NCBI GenBank assembly: GCA_965207045.1
Contig: OZ242261.1
Location: forward strand, 434,001 to 498,000
Source of the DNA: G965207045 sp965207045
Lineage (GTDB): Bacteria; Pseudomonadota; Alphaproteobacteria; Rickettsiales; Anaplasmataceae
Direction: 5' to 3'
Length of the DNA stretch: 64,000 nt
Shown here: one piece after another, positions 9,350 to 19,468 of the stretch
Position numbering within the stretch: position 1 is the stretch's first letter
Layout of the letters: each line of letters starts with the position of its first letter
The notes under the pieces: model-generated
The model's database searches: none
What the model saw: the letters and a program-made list of their open reading frames with translations, nothing else
What the model was told of the DNA's origin: nothing
Made by a program: the position numbers and the translations under genes

Positions 9350-9718
9350 ATGACTAGGGTGAAGAGGGGAGTGCAAGTAAGGAGAAGGCATAAGGCTTTA
9401 CTGAAGCATGCTAAGGGTTTTTATGGGCGTGCTAAAAGTTGTTATAGAATTGCAAAGCAAAGAGTAGAAAAATCCTGGCAGTATGCTTATAGAGACAGGA
9501 GAACTAGAAAGCGTGATTTTCGTAGATTGTGGATACAAAGGATTAACGCTGCATCACGTCAGTTTGGTCTTTCTTATTCTGTATTTATAAAGGGAATAAA
9601 ATTAGCTGGGATATGTGTAGATAGAAAAGTTTTATCCGATATTGCTATAAGGGAACCGGAGATATTTGAGTCTGTGCTTAATAAGGCTAAAGTAGCATTA
9701 AATGATGCAAAGAGCTGA
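9350..9718 (+). CDS. rplT: 50S ribosomal protein L20
   Basis: A 122-residue protein starting MTRVKRGVQVRRRHKALLK, then AKGFYGRAKSCYRIAKQRVE and RRLWIQRINAASRQFGLSYS, all diagnostic for L20, which binds 23S rRNA early in assembly. A GGAGAG sequence lies just upstream of the ATG. Its last 17 nt overlap the start of pheS, suggesting coupling of rpmI-rplT-pheS. Confidence 0.98.
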   Translation: MTRVKRGVQVRRRHKALLKHAKGFYGRAKSCYRIAKQRVEKSWQYAYRDRRTRKRDFRRLWIQRINAASRQFGLSYSVFIKGIKLAGICVDRKVLSDIAIREPEIFESVLNKAKVALNDAKS

Positions 9719-10670
9719 AGATATTTTAAAAAAGATATATTCAGTTACTTCCCTAGCGGAACTTGATTCGTTAAAATCTTATTATCTTGGCAAAAAGGGA
9801 GTGTTTACAGAGAAATTTTCTCTGCTTAAAAAAATAACCAGCACAGAAAAAAAGAAGGAGTTAGGACGAGAGTTGAATGAATTGCTTACTGCTGTTTTAG
9901 ATGCCTTTCAAATTAGAAAGTCTAGTTTGCTGAATCAAAATATAAATGATGAGTTGATGTATGAAATAGTTGATATTTCTCTACCAGTAAGAGAATCAAA
10001 AAAAGGTAAAGCACATCCAATAAGTAAAATAATAAAAAAAAGTGTTAATATTTTTTCCAATTTAGGATTTGAAGTTGTCAGTGGGAATGAAATAGAAGAT
10101 GAATTTCATGTTTTTGATGCTCTAAACACTCAGCACCACCATCCTGCACGGCAAATACAAGATAGTTTTTATTTATTGAATGGTCTTATGCTAAGACCAC
10201 ATACCTCTTCAGTGCAAATTCATACTATGCAATCACAAAAGCCACCGTTAAGAATTATGGCATCTGGTAAGGTTTATAGACGTGATTTTGATTCAACTCA
10301 CACTCCTATGTTTCATCAATTGGAAGGACTTTGTATTGATCGCTCAATTGATATGTCACAACTAAAGTTTTGTGTGGAATTTTTTATAGAAAATCTGTTT
10401 GGTAAAACACAGGTGCGATTTCGTCCCAGTTTCTTTCCTTTTACAGAACCATCAGCTGAAGTTGACATTTTACATAATGGTACTTGGTTAGAAATTCTAG
10501 GTTGTGGTATGATACATAAAGACGTTTTTAAAAATGTTGGCATTGATAATAATCAATATCAAGGTTTTGCTTTTGGTGTTGGTATGGAAAGAATATCCAT
10601 GTTACATGATAACGTAGACGACTTAAGATTATTTTTTGAAAATAATCTTAGCTGGCTTAGTCTGTTTTAG
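9702..10670 (+). CDS. pheS: Phenylalanyl-tRNA synthetase alpha subunit
   Basis: A 322-residue protein: N-terminal coiled coil (residues 1-85) then the class II catalytic core with HPISKIIKKSVNIFSNLGF, the GNEIEDEFHVFDALN motif, LRPHTSSVQIHTM and RDFDSTHTPMFHQLEG, motif 3 GFAFGVGMERISMLH. It charges tRNA-Phe as an (alpha-beta)2 enzyme. The beta subunit gene pheT is not adjacent; a convergent RNase gene follows. Two tandem ATG codons (9702 and 9705) exist; the first is used here. Confidence 0.97.
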   Translation: MMQRAEDILKKIYSVTSLAELDSLKSYYLGKKGVFTEKFSLLKKITSTEKKKELGRELNELLTAVLDAFQIRKSSLLNQNINDELMYEIVDISLPVRESKKGKAHPISKIIKKSVNIFSNLGFEVVSGNEIEDEFHVFDALNTQHHHPARQIQDSFYLLNGLMLRPHTSSVQIHTMQSQKPPLRIMASGKVYRRDFDSTHTPMFHQLEGLCIDRSIDMSQLKFCVEFFIENLFGKTQVRFRPSFFPFTEPSAEVDILHNGTWLEILGCGMIHKDVFKNVGIDNNQYQGFAFGVGMERISMLHDNVDDLRLFFENNLSWLSLF

Positions 10671-10825
10671 GAAGTAGCACATAATCACAAGTGATAAGAT
10701 GGCCTTTAAAATTGGGGCACAATGGCGGCCTGTTACTTTAACAAGTTTTTCTATATTATGATCGCACATATTCAACCTCAGCAGTTCACATTTTACAATA
10801 CTAAATGTGTGCTTGTAGTAATAAA

Positions 10826-12433
10826 CTAAGGCAAAAACTTACTCACCCAATTTCGTAACCATGAGCTGGTTTTAGTTTTTACTCCGTCATGATTATTAGC
10901 TATCTTTTTGTTTTCCTTTACGGGTTTTGCCGATTTGATACTGAATAGGCCATGTTCTAAGATATTATTAATACCAATACCAATTTTTATACCAAGCTCT
11001 TGTTCAAGAGCACTAATACGGTGATATTGTTGATTGAAGATGTAAACAGCAACACTCTCAGTAACTTCAATAATTATATCATTCTTTTGATGGTGTATAG
11101 ATTTTAGTATTCTGAGAAATATATACTCATGAGACTGAATATATCCTGAACCCTGGCAAGAAGTACACTTTTCTGCAGCAAACTCAAATATACTCTTTTT
11201 GACTCTCTGCTTTGATACTTCCATTAACCCAAACTCACTTATTTCACCTATTTGAGCATGAGAATTAAACTTTTCAAACTCTTTTTCTATGCTAGCCTTA
11301 ATTAATTTGCAATTTTTATACTTAACCATATCAATGAAGTCAATTACAATAAGACCTGAATGTCCACGTAATTCTATTTGTCTGACAATTTCATGTACAG
11401 CTTCAATATTTGTCTTATAAGCTGTTTCCTCAATGCTTGTACCACTAGTCATCTTTCCTGAATTTACATCAATTGAAATTAAAGCTTCGGTTGTATTTAT
11501 GACTATATAACCGCCTGAGGGCAAAGCAACCTTAGTCTCATAAAGACCTGCAATTTGCTCTTCTATTTTATGGTATTCGAAAATAGGCAAACTTCTTCTA
11601 TAAGGTTTAATTGGTAATTTTTCATGTGGGGAGATAATTTTTGCGCGCTCTTTTACAGCTTTATAATAACCACTACCTTCAATTATGATTGCACTCACCT
11701 CATCTACAGCAAATTCACATAATATTTTTTGCACCATTTCATTATGTTCTGAAATTAAAACAGGAGCAGAAGCTTTGTGCAAAATATTTTTTTGGATTTT
11801 ATTCCACAATTTACACAGATATTTATAGTCAAAAAGTATTTTTGCCTTATTCTTACCAATTGCTGTGCTACGCAAAATCACACCTCCATTACAATCACCC
11901 TCTTTTTTGCTTTCAGAAAATATTTCGTTGAGTAATTCAAGTAGTCGTTTGCGTTCATTGATATCACTTATACGCTTTGAAAGGGCTAGGTTTGCAGAAT
12001 ATGGAGTAAATATACAATACTTGCCTGAAACAGCAATATGAGTGGTAAAAGACACTCCTTTATTTCCCCTTTCTTCTTTTGTAACTTGTAGTAGAATCTC
12101 CTGCCCTATTTTTATTACGTCCTGTATGTTATACTTTTTTAACAAGTCATCTGAGTTAGATGATAAGATTAGCTCTTTTTCATAAGAGCTGACCTGGTAA
12201 CAATGCGGTATAATATCAGAGAATGACAAAAAGCCTTTTTTATCACAACCATAATCTATAAAAGCAGCCTGCAACGATGGTTCTATTTTTACTACAACAC
12301 CAATATATATATTTCCCCTTAGCCTTTTCTTTATTACACTTTCTTGCTCAAAACGTATAACACTACCATCTTGTACTGAAGCTACTCTTACTTCATCTCT
12401 ACAAATGGCATCTACCAAAATCTGTTGTGACAC
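10826..12433 (-). CDS. Ribonuclease E/G family endoribonuclease
   Basis: A 535-residue protein with an S1-type RNA-binding region near the N-terminus (RGNIYIGVVVKIEPSLQAAF, about 39-58), the 5'-sensor/RNase H-like part, and the catalytic DNase-I-like domain: ALISIDVNSGKM (about 310) and LIVIDFIDM (about 355) supply the two metal-binding aspartates. CTSCQGSGY near 425 is the Zn-link that joins subunits. It processes rRNA and tRNA and starts mRNA decay. The long disordered C-terminus of RNase E is absent, leaving only a short basic tail, so it is RNase G-sized; I cannot choose between rne and rng. Confidence 0.93.
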   Translation of the reverse strand: MSQQILVDAICRDEVRVASVQDGSVIRFEQESVIKKRLRGNIYIGVVVKIEPSLQAAFIDYGCDKKGFLSFSDIIPHCYQVSSYEKELILSSNSDDLLKKYNIQDVIKIGQEILLQVTKEERGNKGVSFTTHIAVSGKYCIFTPYSANLALSKRISDINERKRLLELLNEIFSESKKEGDCNGGVILRSTAIGKNKAKILFDYKYLCKLWNKIQKNILHKASAPVLISEHNEMVQKILCEFAVDEVSAIIIEGSGYYKAVKERAKIISPHEKLPIKPYRRSLPIFEYHKIEEQIAGLYETKVALPSGGYIVINTTEALISIDVNSGKMTSGTSIEETAYKTNIEAVHEIVRQIELRGHSGLIVIDFIDMVKYKNCKLIKASIEKEFEKFNSHAQIGEISEFGLMEVSKQRVKKSIFEFAAEKCTSCQGSGYIQSHEYIFLRILKSIHHQKNDIIIEVTESVAVYIFNQQYHRISALEQELGIKIGIGINNILEHGLFSIKSAKPVKENKKIANNHDGVKTKTSSWLRNWVSKFLP

Positions 12434-12569
12434 TGAAAAAGATATCTTATATAAGCGGAATTCTACTACAATGGGATTTCTTAATCAACAAATTACACTT
12501 ATCCTTCTGTAAAGGTCATGGAATTTATTTCTAAAAGTAAAATATATTTTGATATTCATGTAAAAAATT

Positions 12570-13574
12570 ATGAAAATTACTCCTATTAAGATAAAAGATT
12601 TTTTGGATTCTCCTTTACATTTTAACTTATGCCTAATATATGGTAGAAATTTTGGCAAAATAAAAGATTACTTTAACTACTTAGTAAAAAAAGCTAAATT
12701 CACTCTTGATGATCCTTTTAGCACAACAATATTATCATTCAATGAGATTCTAACAAATCCCCAAATTCTTCTGAATAAAAGCGGCACATTATCTTTCCAT
12801 GGCAGAATGCGTTTATTATATATTCCTGATATTGGGGCGAACTTGCCACGTCCATTACAAAATATTTTTGAAGTCATTGATTATAAATCGACTTATATTA
12901 TTTTGATAGCTCAAGAACATTTAGCAGTAAATTCTAGTACACGTATCTATTTTGAAAATTTGAAAAACGCAGCTGTAATACCTTGCTATTACGATGAAAT
13001 GAAAGAAAGACAGAAAGTTGTTAAGAAATATTTAAACAATAAAAAAATAAACTATGATAATCATGTTCTAACACTATTAAACAATAATCTACCAGAAGAC
13101 AGATTAGCTATCTATTCAGAATTAGATAAATTGGCTATTTATATTGGAACAAAAAATTCTATAAATGAAAAAGATATTATCAATTCTGTTGTCCAGGATC
13201 CTTATGGGGATATAGATGATATCTGTTCTGCATTTGCTAATCAGCAAATAAAAAGATTTCTGTTATTAAGTAATACTACGAAAAACAAATTCTCTATTAT
13301 AAGAAGGCTAATCGAATATTTCATTCGTTTGTATAAAGTATTACTTGAAATTGAAAATGGTCAAGATATTAACATAGTAATTAACAATTTACGTCCTAAA
13401 ATGTTTTTTAAGCATATTGCACAATTTAAAAATAGTGTAAAATTATGGCAAAAGAATGAAATTATACATTTGTTAAATAGTTTAATAAAATTAGAAATTG
13501 AATATAAAAGTGGTGATGAAAATATTTCTATAAAGTTAGAAAGATTAGGATTAGATAAATATTTATCTACTTGA
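12570..13574 (+). CDS. holA: DNA polymerase III delta subunit
   Basis: A 334-residue protein matching the HolA layout: an AAA+ like N-terminal region with the LIYGRNFGKIKDYFNYLVK segment (about residues 22-40), the RLLYIPDI block near 87, and a helical C-terminal collar. The delta subunit opens the beta clamp within the clamp loader. The family is weakly conserved, so confidence is a little lower than for core enzymes. Its stop is three bases from the end of the convergent FliD-like gene. Confidence 0.85.
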   Translation: MKITPIKIKDFLDSPLHFNLCLIYGRNFGKIKDYFNYLVKKAKFTLDDPFSTTILSFNEILTNPQILLNKSGTLSFHGRMRLLYIPDIGANLPRPLQNIFEVIDYKSTYIILIAQEHLAVNSSTRIYFENLKNAAVIPCYYDEMKERQKVVKKYLNNKKINYDNHVLTLLNNNLPEDRLAIYSELDKLAIYIGTKNSINEKDIINSVVQDPYGDIDDICSAFANQQIKRFLLLSNTTKNKFSIIRRLIEYFIRLYKVLLEIENGQDINIVINNLRPKMFFKHIAQFKNSVKLWQKNEIIHLLNSLIKLEIEYKSGDENISIKLERLGLDKYLST

Positions 13575-13577
13575 ACT

Positions 13578-15206
13578 TCACCTCATCTGATCTTCAAGCA
13601 TTTTCATTATATAGTTTGAATTTGCAACTGTTGCTTCTAATTGCGAGAATTTTTTATATGTTTCTTGTCGTATTCCATCTAATCTTCTTTTTATCTCATC
13701 TATTTTTTTTGTGTGTAAGCTATTGTTACTACTTAATTGATTTAATTCTGTTTTTATAACTCCATTATAACTAGTTACTGCTTTGATTACTTTAGCTATT
13801 TCTTTTACTATGTTTTCTAAAATTGAATAATTTGTTTCTTCTTTCAATGCTGTATATAATTTCATTTTGTCAATATAAAGATGAGATTTGCTATCAAACA
13901 AAATACCAAAATCAACTAACGTAAAACCACTAAATGTTCTTGTGAACACCGATGATAATTTACTTTTTGTCAGTGATAAAGCATTACTATTGCGTAATAT
14001 AGCTGTTTCTTTCCAATTTCCAAAGTAATCACGTTCTGTTTGTACAACAAAAAAATCTAAAAATTCATTGTAACTCTTAGCAAGACTTAGCAGAGAGTTA
14101 TATATATTCTCCTTATCTACTTCTATTTTTAAATTTATATTCTTATTAGGTAAAGAATCCTTAAGTAAAGTAACAAAGATAGCTCCTGTTGATAGCTCCA
14201 ATTCATTACCTGAAGACACTACAACGTTACTATCAACAACCAAACTCGCTTTCCTTGTATCTTGTACTTCGAAATTTGTCATTAATAATGGACTATACAT
14301 AGAAAAAGCATAACCTGCTTCATTTGATTTGATAATTAAATTAAAATCATTATCTGCTACACGTAATGCATAAGCATTTACTCCTGTTTCATTGCTTACA
14401 TAGTTTATTCTTTTAATTATACTCTCCAAATTATCATTTTCATAAAGTTGAACTATTACTTGATTGTTTAATCCAAAAGCATTGTTAAGTTCATCAATTA
14501 AGTCATTAAAATGGATATCATTAAAAAGTTCTATTTCTAAAGTATTACCTTGACTTGAAGTAAAAATTATTGGGCCTGATATTATCTCAGAAGTAATTAT
14601 AAATAAGAATTCTTCATTATAGATTTGAAAAATAATTACATCTTCTGCAACACATATAAAATGTTCTACTGAAAGCTTATTACTACTAATCACAGAACTC
14701 TCTTCTGTACCTCTTATAGTAGCACTTTTCACAGTATTACTTTGGCTCAAATCAATATTACCATTATTGTGAATAATAAAACTTTTTGGTGATATTGAGA
14801 TAATTCCATTATCCTCTAAAAAACCTTCACTAACACTTCGAAAACCCTTTAAGTTAACATATTGATGTGTTGCAGTTACTATATCATAAATACTAAAGTC
14901 TATTATTGGTGCATCTTGTGTTATGTAAGCTGCAATGTATTCAGGAGCAGAAATACTTACCTGTTTTTGCTTTAATGATATTAAAATATCATTATTAATT
15001 ATATCGTTAGTATTTGAAAGCATTTCCCATAAATTATATAGTAGGGAACCTTTCTGTAGATTATTTTCAATAATACTTGCTTCACTTTCAATTTGTTCTA
15101 CATAATTTTCGCTAACTTTTTCTATAACATCTCTCATATTAATATTTGATGCTAAACCAGAAATAGCGCCTTTATCTGGCATAAACCCTGATAAATCTAT
15201 CTTCAT
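13578..15206 (-). CDS. FliD-like (flagellar filament cap / HAP2) family protein
   Basis: A 542-residue protein starting MKIDLSGFMPDKGAISGLAS (an in-frame upstream ATG at 15266 would add 20 residues). The order of elements follows FliD: N-terminal coiled region; a central block LESIIKRINYVSNETGVNAY then LIIKSNEAG (as in the 'L..i..aIN....GV.A.i' module); a LKIEVDKENIYNSLLSLAKS block followed by YNEFLDFF; then VDFGILFDSKSHLYIDKMKL (as in 'l..iGi....dG.L.lD..kL'); and a C-terminal coiled coil ending KKFSQLEATVANSNYIMKML. FliD normally caps the flagellar filament. No other flagellar gene is in the window, so a different, secreted or structural role is possible. Confidence 0.75.
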   Translation of the reverse strand: MKIDLSGFMPDKGAISGLASNINMRDVIEKVSENYVEQIESEASIIENNLQKGSLLYNLWEMLSNTNDIINNDILISLKQKQVSISAPEYIAAYITQDAPIIDFSIYDIVTATHQYVNLKGFRSVSEGFLEDNGIISISPKSFIIHNNGNIDLSQSNTVKSATIRGTEESSVISSNKLSVEHFICVAEDVIIFQIYNEEFLFIITSEIISGPIIFTSSQGNTLEIELFNDIHFNDLIDELNNAFGLNNQVIVQLYENDNLESIIKRINYVSNETGVNAYALRVADNDFNLIIKSNEAGYAFSMYSPLLMTNFEVQDTRKASLVVDSNVVVSSGNELELSTGAIFVTLLKDSLPNKNINLKIEVDKENIYNSLLSLAKSYNEFLDFFVVQTERDYFGNWKETAILRNSNALSLTKSKLSSVFTRTFSGFTLVDFGILFDSKSHLYIDKMKLYTALKEETNYSILENIVKEIAKVIKAVTSYNGVIKTELNQLSSNNSLHTKKIDEIKRRLDGIRQETYKKFSQLEATVANSNYIMKMLEDQMR

Positions 15207-15314
15207 AACTGTTATAGAAATTAATTTCTTTATAATTATTGTAGCTTGATATATTATACCAAGCAACTAAAGTAAAAAAAATATGATTGATAGCACTTAA
15301 AAAAAGGTTAAATT

Positions 15315-16058
15315 GTGTTACAATATCCAGGAAATATAAGTAAAATTAGAAAGCCAATCAATATGTCAGAGGTATTTTTTTCAGGAACAGAGGGAAAATT
15401 GCAAGGTTATTATAAACAACAAAATAGTACTTGTGCAGCCTTGGTATTACCACCTTATCCACAGTATGGTGGGACAATGAATAATAGAGTTGTTCATGCT
15501 TTATATAATTCTTTTCTTGAAAATGGATTCTCAACTTTGAAAATGAATTTTAGAGGCGTACAAAAGTCTGGTGGTAACATTAGCAATTCTGATAACGAAT
15601 TGTTGAAAGATGTTTCATCCGCTATCAATTGGCTGCAAGAACGCAAACCTATACTTTCAGAATTTTGGATTGGAGGTTTCTCCTTTGGTGCATGGGCTTC
15701 TACTAACTTAATTATGCGTAGACCCGAAACAACTGGTTTTATAGCAGTTGCACCTCCTGTTGGTCGTTATGATTTTTCTTTTTTAGCTCCTTGTTTAGTA
15801 CCTGGTTTAATAATACAAGGTGATAGTGATTACATAACAGATCATAATTTGGTTGAAAAGTTGGCCATTAAATTACAAAGTAAAGTCAAGGAAATAAAAT
15901 ATCACTGCATTTATGGTGGTGATTATAAATTTAGTAATAGTGACCATGTTAATGAAATTTATGATGTGGCAAAAGATTATATAAAAAAGATAATTAATGA
16001 TGAATATGATTTCGTTTATGAGGGAAAAGCATCTGAATATGAGTTCGAAGACGTTTAA
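15315..16058 (+). CDS. Alpha/beta hydrolase (COG2945-like)
   Basis: A 247-residue alpha/beta hydrolase. Visible are LVLPPYPQYGGTMNNRVV (oxyanion region), the nucleophile elbow GGFSFGAWAS with Ser near residue 126, IIQGDSDYIT supplying an acid near 175, and a His in SNSDHVNEI near 213. Substrate unknown; members are annotated as predicted hydrolases of the dienelactone-hydrolase type. GTG start at 15315; an ATG at 15363 is an alternative that would still keep the whole fold. It is followed 6 bp later by purA, so the two are probably one transcript with rnd. Confidence 0.85.
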   Translation: MLQYPGNISKIRKPINMSEVFFSGTEGKLQGYYKQQNSTCAALVLPPYPQYGGTMNNRVVHALYNSFLENGFSTLKMNFRGVQKSGGNISNSDNELLKDVSSAINWLQERKPILSEFWIGGFSFGAWASTNLIMRRPETTGFIAVAPPVGRYDFSFLAPCLVPGLIIQGDSDYITDHNLVEKLAIKLQSKVKEIKYHCIYGGDYKFSNSDHVNEIYDVAKDYIKKIINDEYDFVYEGKASEYEFEDV

Positions 16059-16064
16059 ATCTTT

Positions 16065-17339
16065 ATGTTAAAGAGTAAAAATTTATCTGTTATTGGTTTA
16101 CAATGGGGAGATGAAGGAAAAGGAAAGATAGTAGATTATTTATCAAGATATTTTGATGTTATTGTTCGTTTCCAAGGTGGGAGCAATGCAGGGCATACTC
16201 TAGTTGTTGACAGGAATGTTTATAAACTTAACTTGTTACCATCTGGTGTATTAAGAGATGAAGTGTTATTATTAATTGACCAGGATGTTGTTATAGACCC
16301 TTATGCTCTTATACAGGAAATAAATAACGCTCCGGTAAGTATAAACCACAAAAATTTGATTATTTCGGAAGAATGTCATCTGATTCTTAGTGTGCACAAA
16401 GAGTTAGATAATTTATACGAAGATTGGAATTTAGACAAAGATAAAATAGGTACAACTGGTAAAGGAATAGGACCATGTTATGAAGATAAGGTAGCACGTA
16501 GAGGAATTAGGATCTGTGATACATATGATGAAAACTATTTGTTTTTACGTGTAAAACAACTAATTAGATACCATAACACAATTAGGCGAGGTAGTGGTAT
16601 CGATGAAATAAATAGAGAGAAAATTATCAAAGAAATTGAAGAAATTATACCTCACATTAAACGTTATACGGCTTCAAGAGCCAAAGTATTTGATATATTA
16701 AATAATAAAAAAGTTTTGTTTGAAGGTGCACAGGGATGTATGTTAGATATAAGCTATGGTACATACCCATTTGTTACTTCCAGCTTTACAATAAAAGTCA
16801 GTAGATCACCGAAAGGAAACAATTATGTTTTAGGAGTAATCAAGGCATATACTACCAGAATAGGAAATGGTCCATTTCCCACTGAACAAGATAATGATAT
16901 TGGTAACCAATTGAGGAAAGTAGGTAAAGAAATTGGTACAGTAAGTAATCGCAATAGAAGATGTGGCTGGTTTGATATTGTATTAGCTAGATATGCTATA
17001 GAAATTTCTTCTGCAAACAGTTTAGCATTAACAAAATTAGATATATTGGATTCTTTTGATGAGATTTATATATGTACACATTATGAATATAACAATAGAA
17101 GATATGATCATTTACCTTCTTCACCTATTATTCAAGATCTTGTTAAACCAGTGTATGAAAAATTTATTGGATGGAAGCAGGTTACACACGGCGTAACTAA
17201 TATTAATGATCTGCCAAAAAATGCTATTCTTTATATCAAGCGAATAGAACAATTATTAGGTATACAAATAATCATGATATCTACAGGTGCTTCTAGAGAA
17301 GAGACTATAATGATGATAGAGAATGAAGTCTGTAATTGA
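16065..17339 (+). CDS. purA: Adenylosuccinate synthetase
   Basis: A 424-residue enzyme catalysing IMP + Asp + GTP to adenylosuccinate, the first committed step to AMP. The N-terminal GTP-loop is GLQWGDEGKGKIVDYLS, followed by RFQGGSNAGHTLVV; GTTGKGIGPCYEDKVARRG near residue 130 and the VLFEGAQGCMLDISYGTYP motif near 223 are all family hallmarks, as is STGASREETI near the end. It overlaps rnd downstream by 17 nt. Confidence 0.98.
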   Translation: MLKSKNLSVIGLQWGDEGKGKIVDYLSRYFDVIVRFQGGSNAGHTLVVDRNVYKLNLLPSGVLRDEVLLLIDQDVVIDPYALIQEINNAPVSINHKNLIISEECHLILSVHKELDNLYEDWNLDKDKIGTTGKGIGPCYEDKVARRGIRICDTYDENYLFLRVKQLIRYHNTIRRGSGIDEINREKIIKEIEEIIPHIKRYTASRAKVFDILNNKKVLFEGAQGCMLDISYGTYPFVTSSFTIKVSRSPKGNNYVLGVIKAYTTRIGNGPFPTEQDNDIGNQLRKVGKEIGTVSNRNRRCGWFDIVLARYAIEISSANSLALTKLDILDSFDEIYICTHYEYNNRRYDHLPSSPIIQDLVKPVYEKFIGWKQVTHGVTNINDLPKNAILYIKRIEQLLGIQIIMISTGASREETIMMIENEVCN

Positions 17340-18408
17340 TAATGATCAAGATCTATGCTACTTCTGCTTAAAATTGTTAAATTCTAAACCTAAATTTATT
17401 GCTGTTGATACTGAATTTATGAGCAATAAAAAGTACAATATTTTTCCAAAATTATGCTTAATTCAGATTTGGTATTGTGGCAATGGTGCAGCAATTGATA
17501 TTCTTTCAAAAAATATTAATGATTTGTCTATATTAGAAGCGGTTTTTGCTAATAAAGATATTATTAAAGTATTCCATGACTTTAAGCAGGATATACTTGC
17601 TCTGTTAACAAAATTTGCGAATGTTCCATCTCCCATAATTGATACTCAATTTATGGCTATGATATCTAAGAACTATTATAATAACATCAGTTATTCGAAT
17701 TTAGTTTTATCGTTGCTAAACATAAATTTAGCAAAAAAAGAAACCAGAACTAATTGGTCTTTAAGACCTCTATCACACAAACAAATTGAATATGCCTTAC
17801 ACGACGTCTCATGTTTGCATGATATTTACGAAATTTTACACAATAGATTACAAAATTTAGGTAGGCTAAACTGGGTAAAAGAAGACATGTGCGCTCTATT
17901 AAAAGAGTTATCTTTACCTTATAATACAAAAAATGATACTGCTTATCTTTTTCGAAAATTATTATGTAAACTACGTAATACAAAAAAGCTTTTAAATGAA
18001 ATTTCTGATGCTACAATTTATCGATTATCATATATGAAAAAATGGGATAGAAAGCTATTAGAAAAATTTTTATATCATGATGATGTAAATTTTCTTTTTG
18101 AAAAAATCAAATCATATAAAGAAAAGAATACTAATTTTAATTATAAAAAAAATAATCTTGCATATTTAGCAAATTTGTTTTTACAGCATTATTGTGTACA
18201 AAATGATATTTCTTACCAAGCAATTTCTTCGTGCGCTGAAATTAATAGGTTAATTAACGCCAACTATATAAATATAAGATTATTGTGTGGTTGGCGCTAT
18301 AGTGAAATTGGTAATCGCCTATTACAAGTTTTATATGGAAAAAAAGAGCTAAAAATTAAAGTAAAGGGTGAAAAATTAGAATTAAACGAATTAGTTATTC
18401 AAGAATGA
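17323..18408 (+). CDS. rnd: Ribonuclease D
   Basis: A 361-residue DEDD-type 3'-5' exoribonuclease. Exo I is FIAVDTEFMSNK (residues about 20-31), Exo II VFHDFKQDILAL near 84, and Exo III is HKQIEYALHDVSCLHDIYEI near 150, giving the Asp/Glu metal ligands and the Tyr of the DEDDy class. A helical HRDC-like region follows. RNase D trims tRNA 3' ends. It begins inside the end of purA. Confidence 0.94.
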   Translation: MKSVIDNDQDLCYFCLKLLNSKPKFIAVDTEFMSNKKYNIFPKLCLIQIWYCGNGAAIDILSKNINDLSILEAVFANKDIIKVFHDFKQDILALLTKFANVPSPIIDTQFMAMISKNYYNNISYSNLVLSLLNINLAKKETRTNWSLRPLSHKQIEYALHDVSCLHDIYEILHNRLQNLGRLNWVKEDMCALLKELSLPYNTKNDTAYLFRKLLCKLRNTKKLLNEISDATIYRLSYMKKWDRKLLEKFLYHDDVNFLFEKIKSYKEKNTNFNYKKNNLAYLANLFLQHYCVQNDISYQAISSCAEINRLINANYINIRLLCGWRYSEIGNRLLQVLYGKKELKIKVKGEKLELNELVIQE

Positions 18409-18952
18409 GCACAGATTGATGCAGTTGATCCATTTTCTTTACAGAGCGTACTTCTATTTTAGTCTCTGAACATAACTTTTTTTAACAAAAATGCAAAAAG
18501 TAATAGGTTATACTTACTATAGGCAGAAAACCGCACACAAACCCATATTAGAAACACTTTTTTGTAGAGTACAAAGTCTACATTTTTACCGGCTTCTATC
18601 TGATCTTCCTCTACACGTTTGTAACATATTTTTGCTTTGCATTGTACTGATACTTACAAGAGCACAAACAGAACAATCAGTAATTAAAAAAATCCTGAAA
18701 TAAACTTGCTGCTTTATTACATTTAAACAATTTGTATAAAATAAAAAATGTAATTTTAATATTGCATTACATGGTACGATAAAAAGTGAAAGTATTACCT
18801 GCAATCTTTACTACATCCCCTCCTTGTCGAAATAATCAATAATTACGGAAGTTATAAAAATTGCTTTCCCTAGTAGACACAAATCAGCAAAAAAAAAGCT
18901 AATTCCTCTTACTACTACTATTTTTCCTGCTTTTTCAAATTTTATATAATAT
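18409..18952. other. Non-coding gap between rnd and infC
   Basis: About 540 nt with no gene I can support. Short frames on both strands overlap each other at 18491-18804 and have no recognisable motif or ribosome-binding site. No RNA gene fold was seen. Confidence 0.4.
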
Positions 18953-19468
18953 TTACTTCGCAGATAAAATCATAGTCAATAGATTATTAGTTCTGCTGGG
19001 CTTACTCTCAACATTGGCAATGTCTTCTGTTTCTTTAATTATTCTGTGTAGTATTCTCATTCCATGCTCCTGATAAATAATCTCTCTACCGCGAAAATTA
19101 AGGATGATCTTAACTTTGTAGTTATCATTTAAAAATGATCTAATATTACGAACCTTAAATAAATAGTCATGTTCTTCAATATTAGGCCTTACTTTTACTT
19201 CCTTTGTTACAACAACATTTTGCTTCCTCCTTGCTTTCTGTAGTTTCTTTTGATTCTCATATCTTATCTTGCCATAATCTAAAATCTTACAGACTGGAGG
19301 ATCAGAATTGGGATTTACTTCCACTAAATCAAGACCTTCACTTTGAGCTTGTGTAAGAGCCTCACTACATTCTACTATCCCTACCATCTTGCCGCTAGAA
19401 TCAACCAAACGAATCATTTTCGCTGTAATTCTCTTATTAAGGCTTGGTATTTTCTTTTTTAAACTCAA
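18953..19468 (-). CDS. infC: Translation initiation factor IF-3
   Basis: A 171-residue protein with both IF-3 domains: SLNKRITAKMIRLVDSSGKM and EALTQAQSEGLDLVEVNPNS in the N-domain, the PPVCKILDYGKIRYENQKK linker, and KEVKVRPNIEEHDYLFKVRN in the C-domain. I choose a TTG start at 19468 because the purine-rich GAGGAGAGAGAAG lies just before it and this gives the normal length; the TTG overlaps the thrS stop. A rare start codon is in keeping with infC autoregulation in other bacteria. The in-frame ATG at 19528 lies well inside thrS. Confidence 0.95.
   Translation of the reverse strand: MSLKKKIPSLNKRITAKMIRLVDSSGKMVGIVECSEALTQAQSEGLDLVEVNPNSDPPVCKILDYGKIRYENQKKLQKARRKQNVVVTKEVKVRPNIEEHDYLFKVRNIRSFLNDNYKVKIILNFRGREIIYQEHGMRILHRIIKETEDIANVESKPSRTNNLLTMILSAK

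Noticed and set aside
18491..18804. Overlapping short frames on both strands between rnd and infC
   Set aside because: They overlap antisense to each other and neither shows protein-like conservation or a start signal.
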